64,000 nt of DNA from Halomonas sp. H10-9-1 (GTDB taxonomy: Bacteria; Pseudomonadota; Gammaproteobacteria; Pseudomonadales; Halomonadaceae): the NCBI RefSeq assembly GCF_040147005.1, contig NZ_JAMSHO010000001.1, positions 1,674,001 through 1,738,000 on the forward strand. Direction: 5' to 3'. This document shows positions 16,390-25,724 of the stretch, one piece after another. Both the position numbers and the translations under genes were made by a program. Each line of letters begins with the position of its first letter. Positions within the stretch are counted from its first letter, which is position 1. The notes under the pieces were generated by a model. The model was not told where the DNA came from, searched no databases, and saw nothing but the letters and a program-made list of their open reading frames with translations.

Positions 16390-16560
16390 GAGGGGGTATC
16401 CGCCGCGGCTCACTTTCCAAAGTCAAGGACCTCGTGAACAAGATCGAACACTTCACCAATCAACGAGAACACTACGCTGTTTATCTGGACAGCTACCGCC
16501 GGCTGCATCCTCGAAAATATCAAACGCATCAGTTCAATTATTTCTGGGACGACACACTAG
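16390..16560 (+). pseudogene. IS630-family transposase, C-terminal remnant with frameshift
   Basis: Two frames together spell the end of an IS630-type transposase. The first gives IRRGSLSKVKDLVNKIEHF, the usual sequence near the last acidic residue; the next frame gives FIWTATAGCILENIKRIS followed by IISGTTH and a stop at 16558-16560, matching the family ending (PFxWTATADSILxKIxRxxxxISGTxH). A one-base shift near 16470 joins the two parts. The rest of the element is missing, so it is a dead fragment lying between two glycosyltransferase genes. Confidence 0.75.
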
Positions 16561-16696
16561 GAACGACTTGGAAACATGGATGAATCTAAGGTCATTTCCT
16601 TGTTGAGTGAGTATTTTATCGAGCCGAACTGCCAATTGGAGAAACTTCTTGGTCGGCCTATCTCCTGCTGGAAAACATTTGAGTCGAAGCTGCAAA

Positions 16697-17842
16697 ATGA
16701 TTAGCGAACCAAAACCAGGTGTCGAGCCATTGCGTGTTCTCCACGCGGTTAATCGAATGGACCTTGGAGGTATAGAGACGTTTTTGATGCGAGTTTACCG
16801 CGAAATTGAGCATGATCGTGTTCAATTCGATTTTCTTGCTCATCGGCCAGGGGAAGGTGCCTATGACGATGAAATTCGGTCGTTAGGTGGACAAATATTT
16901 AATATCGATTTCAGTTATAATCCGGCACGCTTTCCAGGTTATCGAGGTGATGCCTTGTCGTTTTTTTACGATCATCCTGAATTTAAGGTGGTGCACTCTC
17001 ATCTGAATGCTTTCAACGGTATTTTTCTGTCTCTTGCCGCTCGTTCGGGTGTTCCTGTTAAGATTGCGCATATTCATGCGCAATCTTCTGGTAATGCACT
17101 CAGAGAACCGCTCTGGAATTTGCTAAAAAAGATCGGAAGAAAATGCTTTTCGAAGCAGTTCGCTTGTTCCAGTCGTGCCGGTCGTTGGGCGTATGGGCGA
17201 GATGCTGAATTTTCAGTTATTCAGAATGCCATTCCTTTGGATGCTTTCGCATTCAATGCTCAAGATCGGCAAGAAATTCGTCAAGAGTATGGTCTCGGTC
17301 AGCGTACTGTGATTGGGCATGTGGGGGCGTTTCGTCCGAACAAGAACCAGCGGTTTCTCCTTCCCGTTCTGGATGAGCTTAGACGCTACGATCCTACTGC
17401 CTGTCTATTCTTCCTGGGAGAGGGAGAAGAGAAAGACAATGTATCAATATTGGCTTCTGAAATGGGATTGAGCAAGCACGTGGTGTTCGCCGGTGAAGTC
17501 TCCAAGCCGGAAAGATATTACTCTGCTATGGATGTGCTGGCCTTTCCATCTGTCGACGAGGGCCTTGGTATCGTTGCAATTGAGGCGCAGGCCTCGGGGC
17601 TGCCATGCGTGCTTTCTACGGGAGTGCCGGATGAGGCCGCGGTAACTGACCTGGCGATCAGGTTGCCGCTAGACGGAAACCGTAATATCAAGGAATGGAC
17701 ATCTACTATTAATGAACTAAGCGCGAGGAGCCTAGCCCGTGATGTTATAACGCCGGGCTTGGAAGGATTTGACATAAAAGCAACCGCCCGACAATTGCAG
17801 GAGATGTATCTTGCCATGGCGGACGAACAGCGAAAACCATGA
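16697..17842 (+). CDS. GT4-family glycosyltransferase
   Basis: A 381-residue GT-B glycosyltransferase. The N-terminal acceptor half begins RVLHAVNRMDLGGIETFLMRVYREI (GGIE loop); the C-terminal donor half shows VGAFRPNKNQRFLLPVL and the E-x7-E-type region SVDEGLGIVAIEAQASGLP. It adds a sugar, identity unknown, to a lipid-linked intermediate at the inner face of the membrane. The ATG at 16697 is preferred because homology starts soon after it; the frame is open to 16607 without family resemblance. It overlaps the next gene by ATGA. Confidence 0.85.
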   Translation: MISEPKPGVEPLRVLHAVNRMDLGGIETFLMRVYREIEHDRVQFDFLAHRPGEGAYDDEIRSLGGQIFNIDFSYNPARFPGYRGDALSFFYDHPEFKVVHSHLNAFNGIFLSLAARSGVPVKIAHIHAQSSGNALREPLWNLLKKIGRKCFSKQFACSSRAGRWAYGRDAEFSVIQNAIPLDAFAFNAQDRQEIRQEYGLGQRTVIGHVGAFRPNKNQRFLLPVLDELRRYDPTACLFFLGEGEEKDNVSILASEMGLSKHVVFAGEVSKPERYYSAMDVLAFPSVDEGLGIVAIEAQASGLPCVLSTGVPDEAAVTDLAIRLPLDGNRNIKEWTSTINELSARSLARDVITPGLEGFDIKATARQLQEMYLAMADEQRKP

Positions 17843-18963
17843 TTCCTAATAATCTTGAACGTGGTTGTACGCCCCGGGTCCTCCAATTCGTCCCGGGTTT
17901 TTTTTCCGGCGGTATCGAATCGCTGCTGATGGGGCTGTTACGGTGCATGGACAATAGCCGGCTTCAGTTTGATTTCCTAGTCGATACGCAAGAGGCGCTA
18001 CCCGAGTTCGAGGAGATTCGCTCGGCGGGCGGCAGGGTGTTCCAGTTGGGGCGCTTCTTGGATGCGCCGTTTCGATACCAGCGCGAAGTAGGTCGAATTC
18101 TGGATACCTACAGCGAGGAGTACTTGGCGGTGCATTGCCACACTGTAATCCGAGCCTTACCGATCTTGCTGGCGGCCCGAAGGCGCGGTATTCGCAAGCG
18201 TATACTTCATTCGCATACCGATAGTTTGCAGGGTTCGCGACAAGCATTGATCGCACCGGCAATCTCTGCCGCCACGGCGCCGCTCGCCACCGATTTCTGG
18301 GCCTGTTCGGATGCGGCAGGCCGCTTCTTTTTTGGACGCCGAGCGTTCAAAGTGTTTAGGAATACCATTCGTACGTCGCAGTTTGCTTTTGATTCCGACG
18401 ATCGTTCGCGCGTCAGGCTACGGCTGGGGATCGATTCCTGTGATCTGGTGATCGGGCATACAGGCCGTTTTACATTCCAGAAAAACCACGACTGGCTGAT
18501 TCGTGTATTCGCATCGCTTCATGCCCAGTGCCCGAACACCCGGCTGCTTCTGGTCGGCGAGGGTCCACTCAAAGCTGAAATGAGATCGCTGACCGAAGCG
18601 CTTGGCGTGGCCGATGCGGTCTGCTTTGTCGGCCTGCAAAGCGACGTAGCCGCTTACTTGTCGGCGATGGATGTTTTCTTTCTCCCTTCACACTACGAGG
18701 GCTTCTGCATTTCCTTGCTGGAGGCTCAGGCCAACGGTTTACCGTGCCTGGCCGCGGACGTCATCCAAGATGACGTGCAGGTGACCCCCCTAGTGAGAAC
18801 CTGTAGCCTGGATGAACCACTCGAGCATTGGACTGATGCCCTTATGGGCTTGGCCGACCGGAAACAAGACCGTAAGGGCTCAAACGTGGAAATCATCCGA
18901 ACTGCCGGCTTTGATACCGCCTTGCAGCTCGAACAGCTGATAGACATGTATCATCAGAGCTGA
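17839..18963 (+). CDS. GT4-family glycosyltransferase
   Basis: A 374-residue GT-B enzyme paralogous in layout to the one before it: RVLQFVPGFFSGGIESLLMGLL at the N-terminus, HTGRFTFQKNHDWLIRVF at the start of the donor half, and PSHYEGFCISLLEAQANGLPCLA for the nucleotide-sugar site. Donor and acceptor cannot be told from sequence. Translation is coupled to the upstream gene through a four-base overlap at 17839-17842. Confidence 0.85.
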   Translation: MIPNNLERGCTPRVLQFVPGFFSGGIESLLMGLLRCMDNSRLQFDFLVDTQEALPEFEEIRSAGGRVFQLGRFLDAPFRYQREVGRILDTYSEEYLAVHCHTVIRALPILLAARRRGIRKRILHSHTDSLQGSRQALIAPAISAATAPLATDFWACSDAAGRFFFGRRAFKVFRNTIRTSQFAFDSDDRSRVRLRLGIDSCDLVIGHTGRFTFQKNHDWLIRVFASLHAQCPNTRLLLVGEGPLKAEMRSLTEALGVADAVCFVGLQSDVAAYLSAMDVFFLPSHYEGFCISLLEAQANGLPCLAADVIQDDVQVTPLVRTCSLDEPLEHWTDALMGLADRKQDRKGSNVEIIRTAGFDTALQLEQLIDMYHQS

Positions 18964-19019
18964 CGGAAACCGTATCTAGCCTGAATGAAAGGCCCGTTCA
19001 CCAGAAATGAGAATCATGT

Positions 19020-20762
19020 ATGTGCGGAATAGCACTCGTATTTACAGCCGAACATCATAGCGCCGAAATGCTCGATCGCCTGGTGAAGGCACTCGAGCAT
19101 CGGGGACCTGATGGGCAAGGCACGGTATCGTTCAGGTCGCGCACAGAACCTGGATGGTCAATTTCCCTAGCACACACTCGCCTTGAGATCGTCGGACTGG
19201 GTGAAATCGGTGATCAGCCAAAAAGCGGTGCGGACCAGGGCGGCCTGATTTTCAATGGCGAGATATACGGCCCCACGGCAGAACAGAGCCTGCGCCAAGC
19301 CGGTATCTCTTCCGATACTCAGTGGATTTGGGAGCAACTCAAGGCCACGGCTCGGATAGGGCCACCAAAAGGCTCCGATGGGATCTGGGGTATGGTGTCT
19401 TATGATCCGATGGACGAAGTTATCAGCATTAGCCGTGATCCACTGGGTGTGGTCCCGGTCTATGTATATGAATGGTCAGGCGGACTAGTGGTTGCCTCGG
19501 AGATCCAGGCAATCGCGAAGGCTGTCGGGTCTCTGCCGATCAATTATGACGAGTTGCTCGCTGCCGTGGCCTCCCGACAACTTTCCTACGGCAGGTACGT
19601 TGACGGCCTTTCCTGCATCAGTCCGGGCGAAACCCGGAAATATGGCTTGCGCAACGGCAAGGTGGTCTGTCTCGGAAGCAGTTTCGAAGATTACTTTCTG
19701 GACTACCTCGAAGGCAATCATCGGTTCGATACCGCATTCGATGAGGCAATTTACCGGCAGTTCCAAGCGGATGTTCCGCTTGGTGTGCAATTGAGCGGCG
19801 GCATCGATTCGACCCTCATCGCCGCAACGCTGGCACATCAGGGAAACAAAGGAATCAACACCTTTGTTGCACGCACTAATCTCGCCGGTCATGATGAGGC
19901 CGATTTTGCTATAGAAAATGCCCGAAAACTCGGGTTGAGAAAGCCAATTGAAGTGCCTATTGATGCGCAGGCCTTTTCCGAGGAAATTCTGGGTTCTTTC
20001 GGAAATATCGACCCGGCTTTTAGTCATCCAAATTTCTTTGCCGTGAAAAAGATCGCTCGTTCCGCTCGGGAAATGGGGATTAAGGTCCTGTTGTGCGGTG
20101 AAGGCGCCGATGAACTGTTTCGTGGATACTCCCGGCTACTGCCCAGCAATCTGGCTCGGCTAGTAAGCTCGTCGTTTTCAGAGTACGTTCAGAAAAGTGT
20201 GGATAACCGTCGCTTAAATTTCGATCAGTGTCTCCCTGGCGCAGCAAAGCGCGCAATGCATGCCAATGGGTCGCTACATTATCGATGGGTAGAGGATCCC
20301 TCGCTGAGGCATTTATTCTGCAATTACCTGCACGAATTATTGTATCGCCAGAACATTGCGGGGATGGCGCATTCGGTGGAAGTCAGGCCTCCTTTTCTCG
20401 ATTTTTCCGTTGTAGGATTCGCGATGAACCACCCAAATGCCTTTTTATCTTGCCGTCACGGTAAAGTCGATTTTCTCAAGGGTGCCGTGAAGTCTCGTTT
20501 GCGTGACTTGTTTCCAGGTTACACAGGACCAAGCAGGAAAAGCGGATTTTCCATGCCTCTTCAGCACTTATTAAATTCAGATGCAGTGGCTTTGCTTGGG
20601 GATTCGGTGAAATTCTCTGCGGAGCATTTGGGGATCGATAGAAGTACTTGCTTTGAACGCTTCCAGAAAGGTGAATTGAGCACTTTCGAATTCGAAAGAA
20701 ATTTATGGCCTGCATTGGTGCTCGGCGGGGCCGTGTCAGCCGCCGGCCATAGCATATCCTGA
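19020..20762 (+). CDS. Asparagine synthase-like amidotransferase
   Basis: A 580-residue class II glutamine amidotransferase. Mature proteins of this type start with Cys2, seen here as MCGIALVF; EHRGPDGQG follows. The synthetase half has the PP-loop LSGGIDSTLIA and the GEGADELFRGY motif. In O-antigen clusters such enzymes amidate the carboxyl group of uronic acids rather than make free asparagine. The UDP-GalNAcA enzymes at 31599 and 32757 would supply a suitable substrate, so I infer glycan amidation. It is shorter than AsnB of primary metabolism is not evident: length is within the family range. A free-standing asparagine synthetase is the alternative. Confidence 0.82.
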   Translation: MCGIALVFTAEHHSAEMLDRLVKALEHRGPDGQGTVSFRSRTEPGWSISLAHTRLEIVGLGEIGDQPKSGADQGGLIFNGEIYGPTAEQSLRQAGISSDTQWIWEQLKATARIGPPKGSDGIWGMVSYDPMDEVISISRDPLGVVPVYVYEWSGGLVVASEIQAIAKAVGSLPINYDELLAAVASRQLSYGRYVDGLSCISPGETRKYGLRNGKVVCLGSSFEDYFLDYLEGNHRFDTAFDEAIYRQFQADVPLGVQLSGGIDSTLIAATLAHQGNKGINTFVARTNLAGHDEADFAIENARKLGLRKPIEVPIDAQAFSEEILGSFGNIDPAFSHPNFFAVKKIARSAREMGIKVLLCGEGADELFRGYSRLLPSNLARLVSSSFSEYVQKSVDNRRLNFDQCLPGAAKRAMHANGSLHYRWVEDPSLRHLFCNYLHELLYRQNIAGMAHSVEVRPPFLDFSVVGFAMNHPNAFLSCRHGKVDFLKGAVKSRLRDLFPGYTGPSRKSGFSMPLQHLLNSDAVALLGDSVKFSAEHLGIDRSTCFERFQKGELSTFEFERNLWPALVLGGAVSAAGHSIS

Positions 20763-20845
20763 TGCTGAACCAGTGATCGTGGGAAGGCTTCCCAAGCAAG
20801 CGGCATTAATAACTTGAGTTGAGTAATACTCTTTATAGTTGATTT

Positions 20846-22255
20846 ATGATGGATATAAAAGAAAAACTCCTTTTCAGAGCCCCCCCGTGGCTCAAAAACT
20901 TGATGATCAGTGCCTACGGTTGGCTTGAGCAGCGAAAGCGCTACGGCTCTTTTTATAGGAAAAATTACCAACAGTTGTCGCTGCTAATGCAGGCGACGCC
21001 GGAAGCAGTACTAGCTTATCATTCTAAAAGGCTACGGGAGTTACTGCACGAGGCAATTACGTATTCGCCTTGGTATAGTGCTGTGTTTCAGCAAAATGGT
21101 GTAACAGCCGATATGGTCGCTAATGAGCCACCATTGGATATCCTTGGGCGATTACCTTTGCTTGAAAAAACGACGCTAAAAACACGGACCGAAGAGGTTA
21201 TGTCGGCCAACCCTGCCCGGGAAGCTTTTACCACGGTCAGTACTAGTGGCACCAGCGGTAGTCCCATGAAGGTGGTATTTGATGCAGAGGGGCGTCAAGG
21301 TACCTACGCAGAATGGCGACGTTACCACGATTGGCTGGGGTTGCCAGAAAAGTTTCACTCGGTTCGATTTTCCGGTCGAATTATTGTTGATCCGGCGACT
21401 ACTAGATCGCCATTCTGGGCGCATAATTGGCCTGATTGTCAACTCTTCATGTCTGCATACCATCTGAAAAAAGATTACCTTCCATTCTATGTCGAAAAAC
21501 TTAGTTCATTCAAACCTGACCTGATAGACGGCTATCCTTCTGCCGTATACATACTGGCAAGATATTTGCTGAGAACAAAAACTCGACTTCCCTTTCAGCC
21601 AACGGCCATTTCTCTAACAGCGGAAACGCTGATGGAACACCAACGAAAGACAATCGAACAGGCCTTCGGCTGCAAGGTGTATAATCAGTATGCTTCATCG
21701 GAGGGCGCCCCATGGATTGTGGAGTGTAGCCAAGGGAATTACCACCTTTGGCTGGATACTGGGGTGTTTGAGTTTATTAACCGCCAAGAGTTGGATTCAG
21801 AAACGGATGTTGCCGAGTTGGTGGTGACTAGTTTTAGGAATTTTAAAACACCTCTTATTAGATACCGTATAGGTGACTATGTCCAGCTATACAAGAAACC
21901 TGTCCAATGTGATTGTGGTGCACCTTATCCTATTATAAGAGGTATTATTGGGCGCAACGATGATATCTTGTTTACTCATGAAAAGGGTAGTGTAGGGCGA
22001 CTAGACCCTGCTTACAAGGGTGTGGAAGGTATTCAGAAATCCAAGATTGTCCAGTACACACCTGAGGAAGTGGCTGTTTATTTGGTGCCTGAAGAGGGGT
22101 TTGACGATAGCCAAAAATTATTGTTGATTCATAATCTAAAGGAACGCCTCGGTAGCAAGCTATCTATTAGTATTAAAATTGTAGATGATATCCCCCCTGG
22201 GAAAAATGGAAAGTTAAAAAGCGTTGAGCGCCGATTTCAATTGCCTGAAACTTGA
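20846..22255 (+). CDS. CapK/PaaK-like adenylate-forming enzyme
   Basis: A 469-residue relative of phenylacetate-CoA ligase. The AMP-binding loop is STSGTSGSPMKVVFD (about residues 131-145) and later family blocks are SLTAETLMEHQR and YASSEGAPWI, ending with PPGKNGKLKSVERRF. Capsule-cluster members are called CapK; their acyl substrate is unknown. The gene may activate a carboxylic acid that decorates a sugar. It is followed after 12 bases by the CapA-like gene, and an AGAGAGAAG stretch there gives that gene a ribosome-binding site. Confidence 0.8.
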   Translation: MMDIKEKLLFRAPPWLKNLMISAYGWLEQRKRYGSFYRKNYQQLSLLMQATPEAVLAYHSKRLRELLHEAITYSPWYSAVFQQNGVTADMVANEPPLDILGRLPLLEKTTLKTRTEEVMSANPAREAFTTVSTSGTSGSPMKVVFDAEGRQGTYAEWRRYHDWLGLPEKFHSVRFSGRIIVDPATTRSPFWAHNWPDCQLFMSAYHLKKDYLPFYVEKLSSFKPDLIDGYPSAVYILARYLLRTKTRLPFQPTAISLTAETLMEHQRKTIEQAFGCKVYNQYASSEGAPWIVECSQGNYHLWLDTGVFEFINRQELDSETDVAELVVTSFRNFKTPLIRYRIGDYVQLYKKPVQCDCGAPYPIIRGIIGRNDDILFTHEKGSVGRLDPAYKGVEGIQKSKIVQYTPEEVAVYLVPEEGFDDSQKLLLIHNLKERLGSKLSISIKIVDDIPPGKNGKLKSVERRFQLPET

Positions 22256-22267
22256 GAGAGAAGAAGA

Positions 22268-23380
22268 ATGTCATTGAAAATTGCGCTTCTGGGTGATATT
22301 TGTCTAACCGGAAAGTATGATTTGAAAAATAACCCTGAGGCTCTACGTCAGTTTGACGACATCAAAGTTTTTCTTAAAGGATTTGATTTGGTTATTGCTA
22401 ACCTTGAGTCTCCTTTAACTGATAAAAACTTATCATTTGTTTGTAAAGCAATTCACATCAAGTCTCCTTTGGTAAATGTAGAGATATTGAAATACCTAGG
22501 CGTTGATGCTGTTAGCTTGGCTAATAATCACATATTTGATTTTGGGTATTCTGGATATGCTTCGACCATCTCTGCCTTGCAAGAAGCAGGCATAGACTAC
22601 TTTGGTGTCGAAGGCCGTGAAATTCTTTTGGAAAAAGGTCGTGAACGAATATTGCTGGGTGGATTTTGTTGTCTTTCTGCTCATCCGAGCAAAGCGAACA
22701 GTAAAGGTGTTAATGTTTTAAACTATGAATCATTCAGGAGTTTTCTTGAGCGATCTCGTAGTGATAATGCATTTCCTATAGCCAGCGTGCATTGGGGTGA
22801 TGAAAATGTACATCACCCTCGCAAGGATCATGTTGCCTTTTCCAGATTAATGGCCATTGATTATGATTTCTTGCTCCATGGTAATCATCCCCATGTCATT
22901 CAGGGAGTTGAAGAACTAGGGAAGTCATTGGTTGCTTATAGCTTGGGGAATTTCTGTACCGACGAACATAGATCTCGGGCTATCAAGAATTTGATTGTTA
23001 AGCATGCAAGGGAAAATCAGAAATCTTTTGTTTTGAGCGTTGATATAGAAAGTAGTGAAATCAATTCATACGATACCATTCCGGTTGGTGATTCAGCTAA
23101 TGCACTGTTAGTTATGGGTGAAGAAGAAAGGTGGGAAATTTTAAATCTTTCGAGATCATTAGTTAAAAATGGAAATTCTCATAGTCGGCATTTTTTACCA
23201 TCTTTTCAGGGATCTGAAAATGACTCGCAAAATCCTCCTAGGTTTAGTGTCTCCTGGTTTTTGGCGCGTTTAAATTATTATTTTATAGGGGCCTTCTTGA
23301 AAGGATTGATAAATAGGGTTAGATATAGAATTATTTTCACAAAAATTCGTAAGATAGCTCAGCAAAGAAATGTTGCCTGA
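22268..23380 (+). CDS. CapA-family (poly-gamma-glutamate synthesis-type) metallophosphatase-like protein
   Basis: A 370-residue protein of the CapA/PgsA fold. Motifs in order: LLGDICLTGKYD (10-20), ANLESPLT, SLANNHIFDFG (metal-binding Asn-Asn-His and Asp), VHWGDE and LHGNHPHVIQG. These are the metal ligands of the calcineurin-like fold. No signal peptide is seen, so it may act in the cytoplasm, unlike PgsA. The real substrate in polysaccharide clusters is not known. The gene is strongly AT-rich compared with its neighbours on the right, a sign of separate origin. Confidence 0.8.
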   Translation: MSLKIALLGDICLTGKYDLKNNPEALRQFDDIKVFLKGFDLVIANLESPLTDKNLSFVCKAIHIKSPLVNVEILKYLGVDAVSLANNHIFDFGYSGYASTISALQEAGIDYFGVEGREILLEKGRERILLGGFCCLSAHPSKANSKGVNVLNYESFRSFLERSRSDNAFPIASVHWGDENVHHPRKDHVAFSRLMAIDYDFLLHGNHPHVIQGVEELGKSLVAYSLGNFCTDEHRSRAIKNLIVKHARENQKSFVLSVDIESSEINSYDTIPVGDSANALLVMGEEERWEILNLSRSLVKNGNSHSRHFLPSFQGSENDSQNPPRFSVSWFLARLNYYFIGAFLKGLINRVRYRIIFTKIRKIAQQRNVA

Positions 23381-23447
23381 GTTTTAATTATATATATTAT
23401 GTTTGCCTTGGTTTTTTTTCTTTGATGTTTTTGTTGTGGCAGGTAAC

Positions 23448-24485
23448 ATGACTCCTTACTGGATTCTTTTTCTGATTCCCGCTGCTGGGGTGCTAGCCAT
23501 TCGGCGACTGTCCTCGGCGTCGCAATCCCCCGTGTGGTGGATGGTGGGGGCACTCTTTGCTTTAGCCATCGGTCTTCGCTTCCAAGTGGGCGGCGACTGG
23601 GGTGCCTACATGCGCTATTTTGACAATGCGGAAGGCATGTCGCTGCTCGAAGTGCTCGCGGATGGTGATCCCGGTTATTCCCTGCTCAACTGGCTTGTCA
23701 CCCAGCTGGGCGGTAACATCTACTGGGTCAATCTCTTCTGCGGCGTAGTGGTGATGGCCGGCTTGGTGGTCTTCTCACGTCGTCAGCCCCTACCCTGGTT
23801 GGCGCTGCTGGTGGCGGTGCCCTATCTGATCGTGGTGGTGGCCATGGGCTATACACGCCAGTCCACGGCCCTAGGCTTTGTGCTGCTGGGCCTGGTGGCC
23901 CTCGGCGATAACCGGGTGCGCATCTTTGTAGTATGGGTACTTGTTGGTGCCGCCTTCCACAAGTCCGCTGTATTGATGCTGCCGGTGGCTGGCTTGGCCG
24001 CTAGCCAGAACCGCCTCTCCTCGCTGGCCTGGGCCGGCGCCGCCTCTCTGATCGGCGGCTATCTGTTCCTTTTCGATTCCGTCGATCGGCTCTGGACCAA
24101 CTATGTGGAGGCGGACTATCAGTCACAGGGTGGGCTGATCCGTGTGCTGATGAACGCCGTGCCGGCAGTTTTGTTCTTGCTGTTAAACCGTTACATGCGC
24201 CTGAGCCAAGCTGAGCAGCGCCTCTGGTGGTGGATGTCGGTGCTGGCCATCGCCTGCCTGCCGCTGGTGGTGATGTCCTCTACAGCAACGGACCGGGTTG
24301 CGCTTTATTTGATACCTCTGCAGGTTTTCGTGTTTGCACGGTTGCACCTGGTGACCCGCGATTCCCTGCGTCGTGCTTATATCGTTACGGGTGTGGTGGC
24401 CTATTACGCTGCAGTTTTGGCGGTATGGCTGCTCTTTGCTAGCCACTCCTCGTCATGGTTACCGTATCGAGCGTTGGGGATGTGA
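23448..24485 (+). CDS. EpsG-like polysaccharide polymerase
   Basis: A 345-residue integral membrane protein with about ten hydrophobic helices. The pattern FRFQVGGDWGAYMRYF, then GDPGYSLLNWLV and later FHKSAVLMLP is characteristic of the EpsG family, which replaces Wzy in several polysaccharide systems. It would link repeat units in the periplasmic leaflet of the inner membrane. The ATG at 23448 (after GGCAGGTAAC) is chosen over 23403, because the extra 15 residues are not family-like. It ends the AT-rich part of the cluster. Confidence 0.78.
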   Translation: MTPYWILFLIPAAGVLAIRRLSSASQSPVWWMVGALFALAIGLRFQVGGDWGAYMRYFDNAEGMSLLEVLADGDPGYSLLNWLVTQLGGNIYWVNLFCGVVVMAGLVVFSRRQPLPWLALLVAVPYLIVVVAMGYTRQSTALGFVLLGLVALGDNRVRIFVVWVLVGAAFHKSAVLMLPVAGLAASQNRLSSLAWAGAASLIGGYLFLFDSVDRLWTNYVEADYQSQGGLIRVLMNAVPAVLFLLLNRYMRLSQAEQRLWWWMSVLAIACLPLVVMSSTATDRVALYLIPLQVFVFARLHLVTRDSLRRAYIVTGVVAYYAAVLAVWLLFASHSSSWLPYRALGM

Positions 24486-24525
24486 GTGAGGGGCGAGGGC
24501 GTTGTCTGATTTGCCCGTGATGTGG

Positions 24526-24565
24526 TTAACTAAAATCCCAACACATATTATGTTTTTTTAGTTAA
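24526..24565. promoter_or_regulatory. Inverted repeat TTAACTAAAA / TTTTAGTTAA
   Basis: Perfect 10-bp arms at 24526-24535 and 24556-24565 with a 20-bp spacer that contains TATTAT (24546-24551), a possible -10 box. It lies 36 bases upstream of the nucleotidyltransferase start. The design, an operator folded around a promoter, suggests autoregulation of the cassette at 24601-27452. This is inferred from layout. Confidence 0.4.
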
Positions 24566-24600
24566 AGTACCGACTAGGGTCATCTGCGTGAGGAAACAGC

Positions 24601-25614
24601 GTGAGCTACACGCGGCTTCAACTGGAGCAAGCCAAGGTCGCCACCAATGCCATTCAGCTCTTCGAGGCGTTGGAGGCGCATCGAGACCAGGCACGCCAGG
24701 TGGCTGGCTCCATGCACTGGAAACGTATCGCCGGCCGCGACTATCTCTACCGCGGGTATTCCCACGGCAAGAACCAGTCGCTGGGGCCGCGTTCACCCGA
24801 GACGGAATCCATCAAGGCGTCGTTTGACGCCGGGAAGGCGGCACACAAGACGAGAGAAGACGCCCTGAAGCAGCAGTTGAAGACCCACGCGGCTTACGCG
24901 CGAGCCAATCGGCTGCACCGTTTCCCTCTCATCGCCGCCCGCATCATTCGTGCTCTGCAGCGTCGGGGCGTTCCTTTCCGCATCATCGGTACCAATGCCC
25001 TCTATGCGTATGAGGCACGGGCCGGCGTGCTGATCGAGCCCGAGCACCTGGCCACCTCCGATGTGGATGTGCTGATGGATGCCCGCCAGGGAGTTCGTAT
25101 CGCGGCTCAGGTGAAACCCGAGGGCTTGCTCTCCCTGCTGCGCCGAACCGACAAGACCTTCCAGCGGATCACTGATGCGACGTTCATGTTCTGCGCGGTC
25201 AATGACACCGGCTATCGCGTCGACTTCATTACTCAGGGTGGCAGCGATCCTCTTCAGGTGAACGACTTCGAGCGCCTGCTGGAGGAGGGGGATCTGACGC
25301 CGGTGATCATCGAGTCACTCAAGTGGCTGGTGGCATCGCCGCGCTTCGAGGCGGTCGTCTTCGATGAGCGGGGGATGCCGCTTCGGCTATCGACGGCCGA
25401 CCCCCGAGCGTTCGTGCTGCACAAGTGGTATGTCAGCCAGCGCCCCGACCGTGAGCCGGCCAAGCGGTACCGTGATGAAGCCCAGGCCAGGCTGGTGGCC
25501 AGCCTGCTTCATCACGAGTTGAGGGACTTGCCAACGACGCGGGCGGTGACACGGGCCTTTCCCCACTTGCTGCGTCAAGACGCCAGCGCCGAGCTGGATG
25601 ACTTTGATGTGTGA
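24601..25614 (+). CDS. Nucleotidyltransferase-fold protein (NTP_transf_8 / GSU2403-like)
   Basis: A 337-residue protein starting at GTG with GAGGAAACA just upstream. The central domain has the nucleotidyltransferase pattern GTNALYAYEARAGV ... ATSDVDVLMDAR (about residues 127-160), with D-x-D as the metal site, then YRVDFIT carrying a third acidic residue. The N-terminal third is a long helical region rich in charged residues (LDAGKAAHKTREDALKQQL-like). I recognise it as close to the GSU2403 family, from memory. Substrate is unknown; relatives include nucleotidyltransferases of abortive-infection and toxin-antitoxin modules. It interrupts the polysaccharide cluster and may belong with the two genes that follow, although 110 bases separate them. 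Confidence 0.7.
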   Translation: MSYTRLQLEQAKVATNAIQLFEALEAHRDQARQVAGSMHWKRIAGRDYLYRGYSHGKNQSLGPRSPETESIKASFDAGKAAHKTREDALKQQLKTHAAYARANRLHRFPLIAARIIRALQRRGVPFRIIGTNALYAYEARAGVLIEPEHLATSDVDVLMDARQGVRIAAQVKPEGLLSLLRRTDKTFQRITDATFMFCAVNDTGYRVDFITQGGSDPLQVNDFERLLEEGDLTPVIIESLKWLVASPRFEAVVFDERGMPLRLSTADPRAFVLHKWYVSQRPDREPAKRYRDEAQARLVASLLHHELRDLPTTRAVTRAFPHLLRQDASAELDDFDV

Positions 25615-25724
25615 CGAGGGGGCGAGGTTCGAGGGACGAGGGATGGGGCCTGAGGTTTGGGGAAGCTTGTTGAAAGCTGTGCACTGGCGCATAATCAACA
25701 AAATATTGTAAGAAGTGCGCGACT

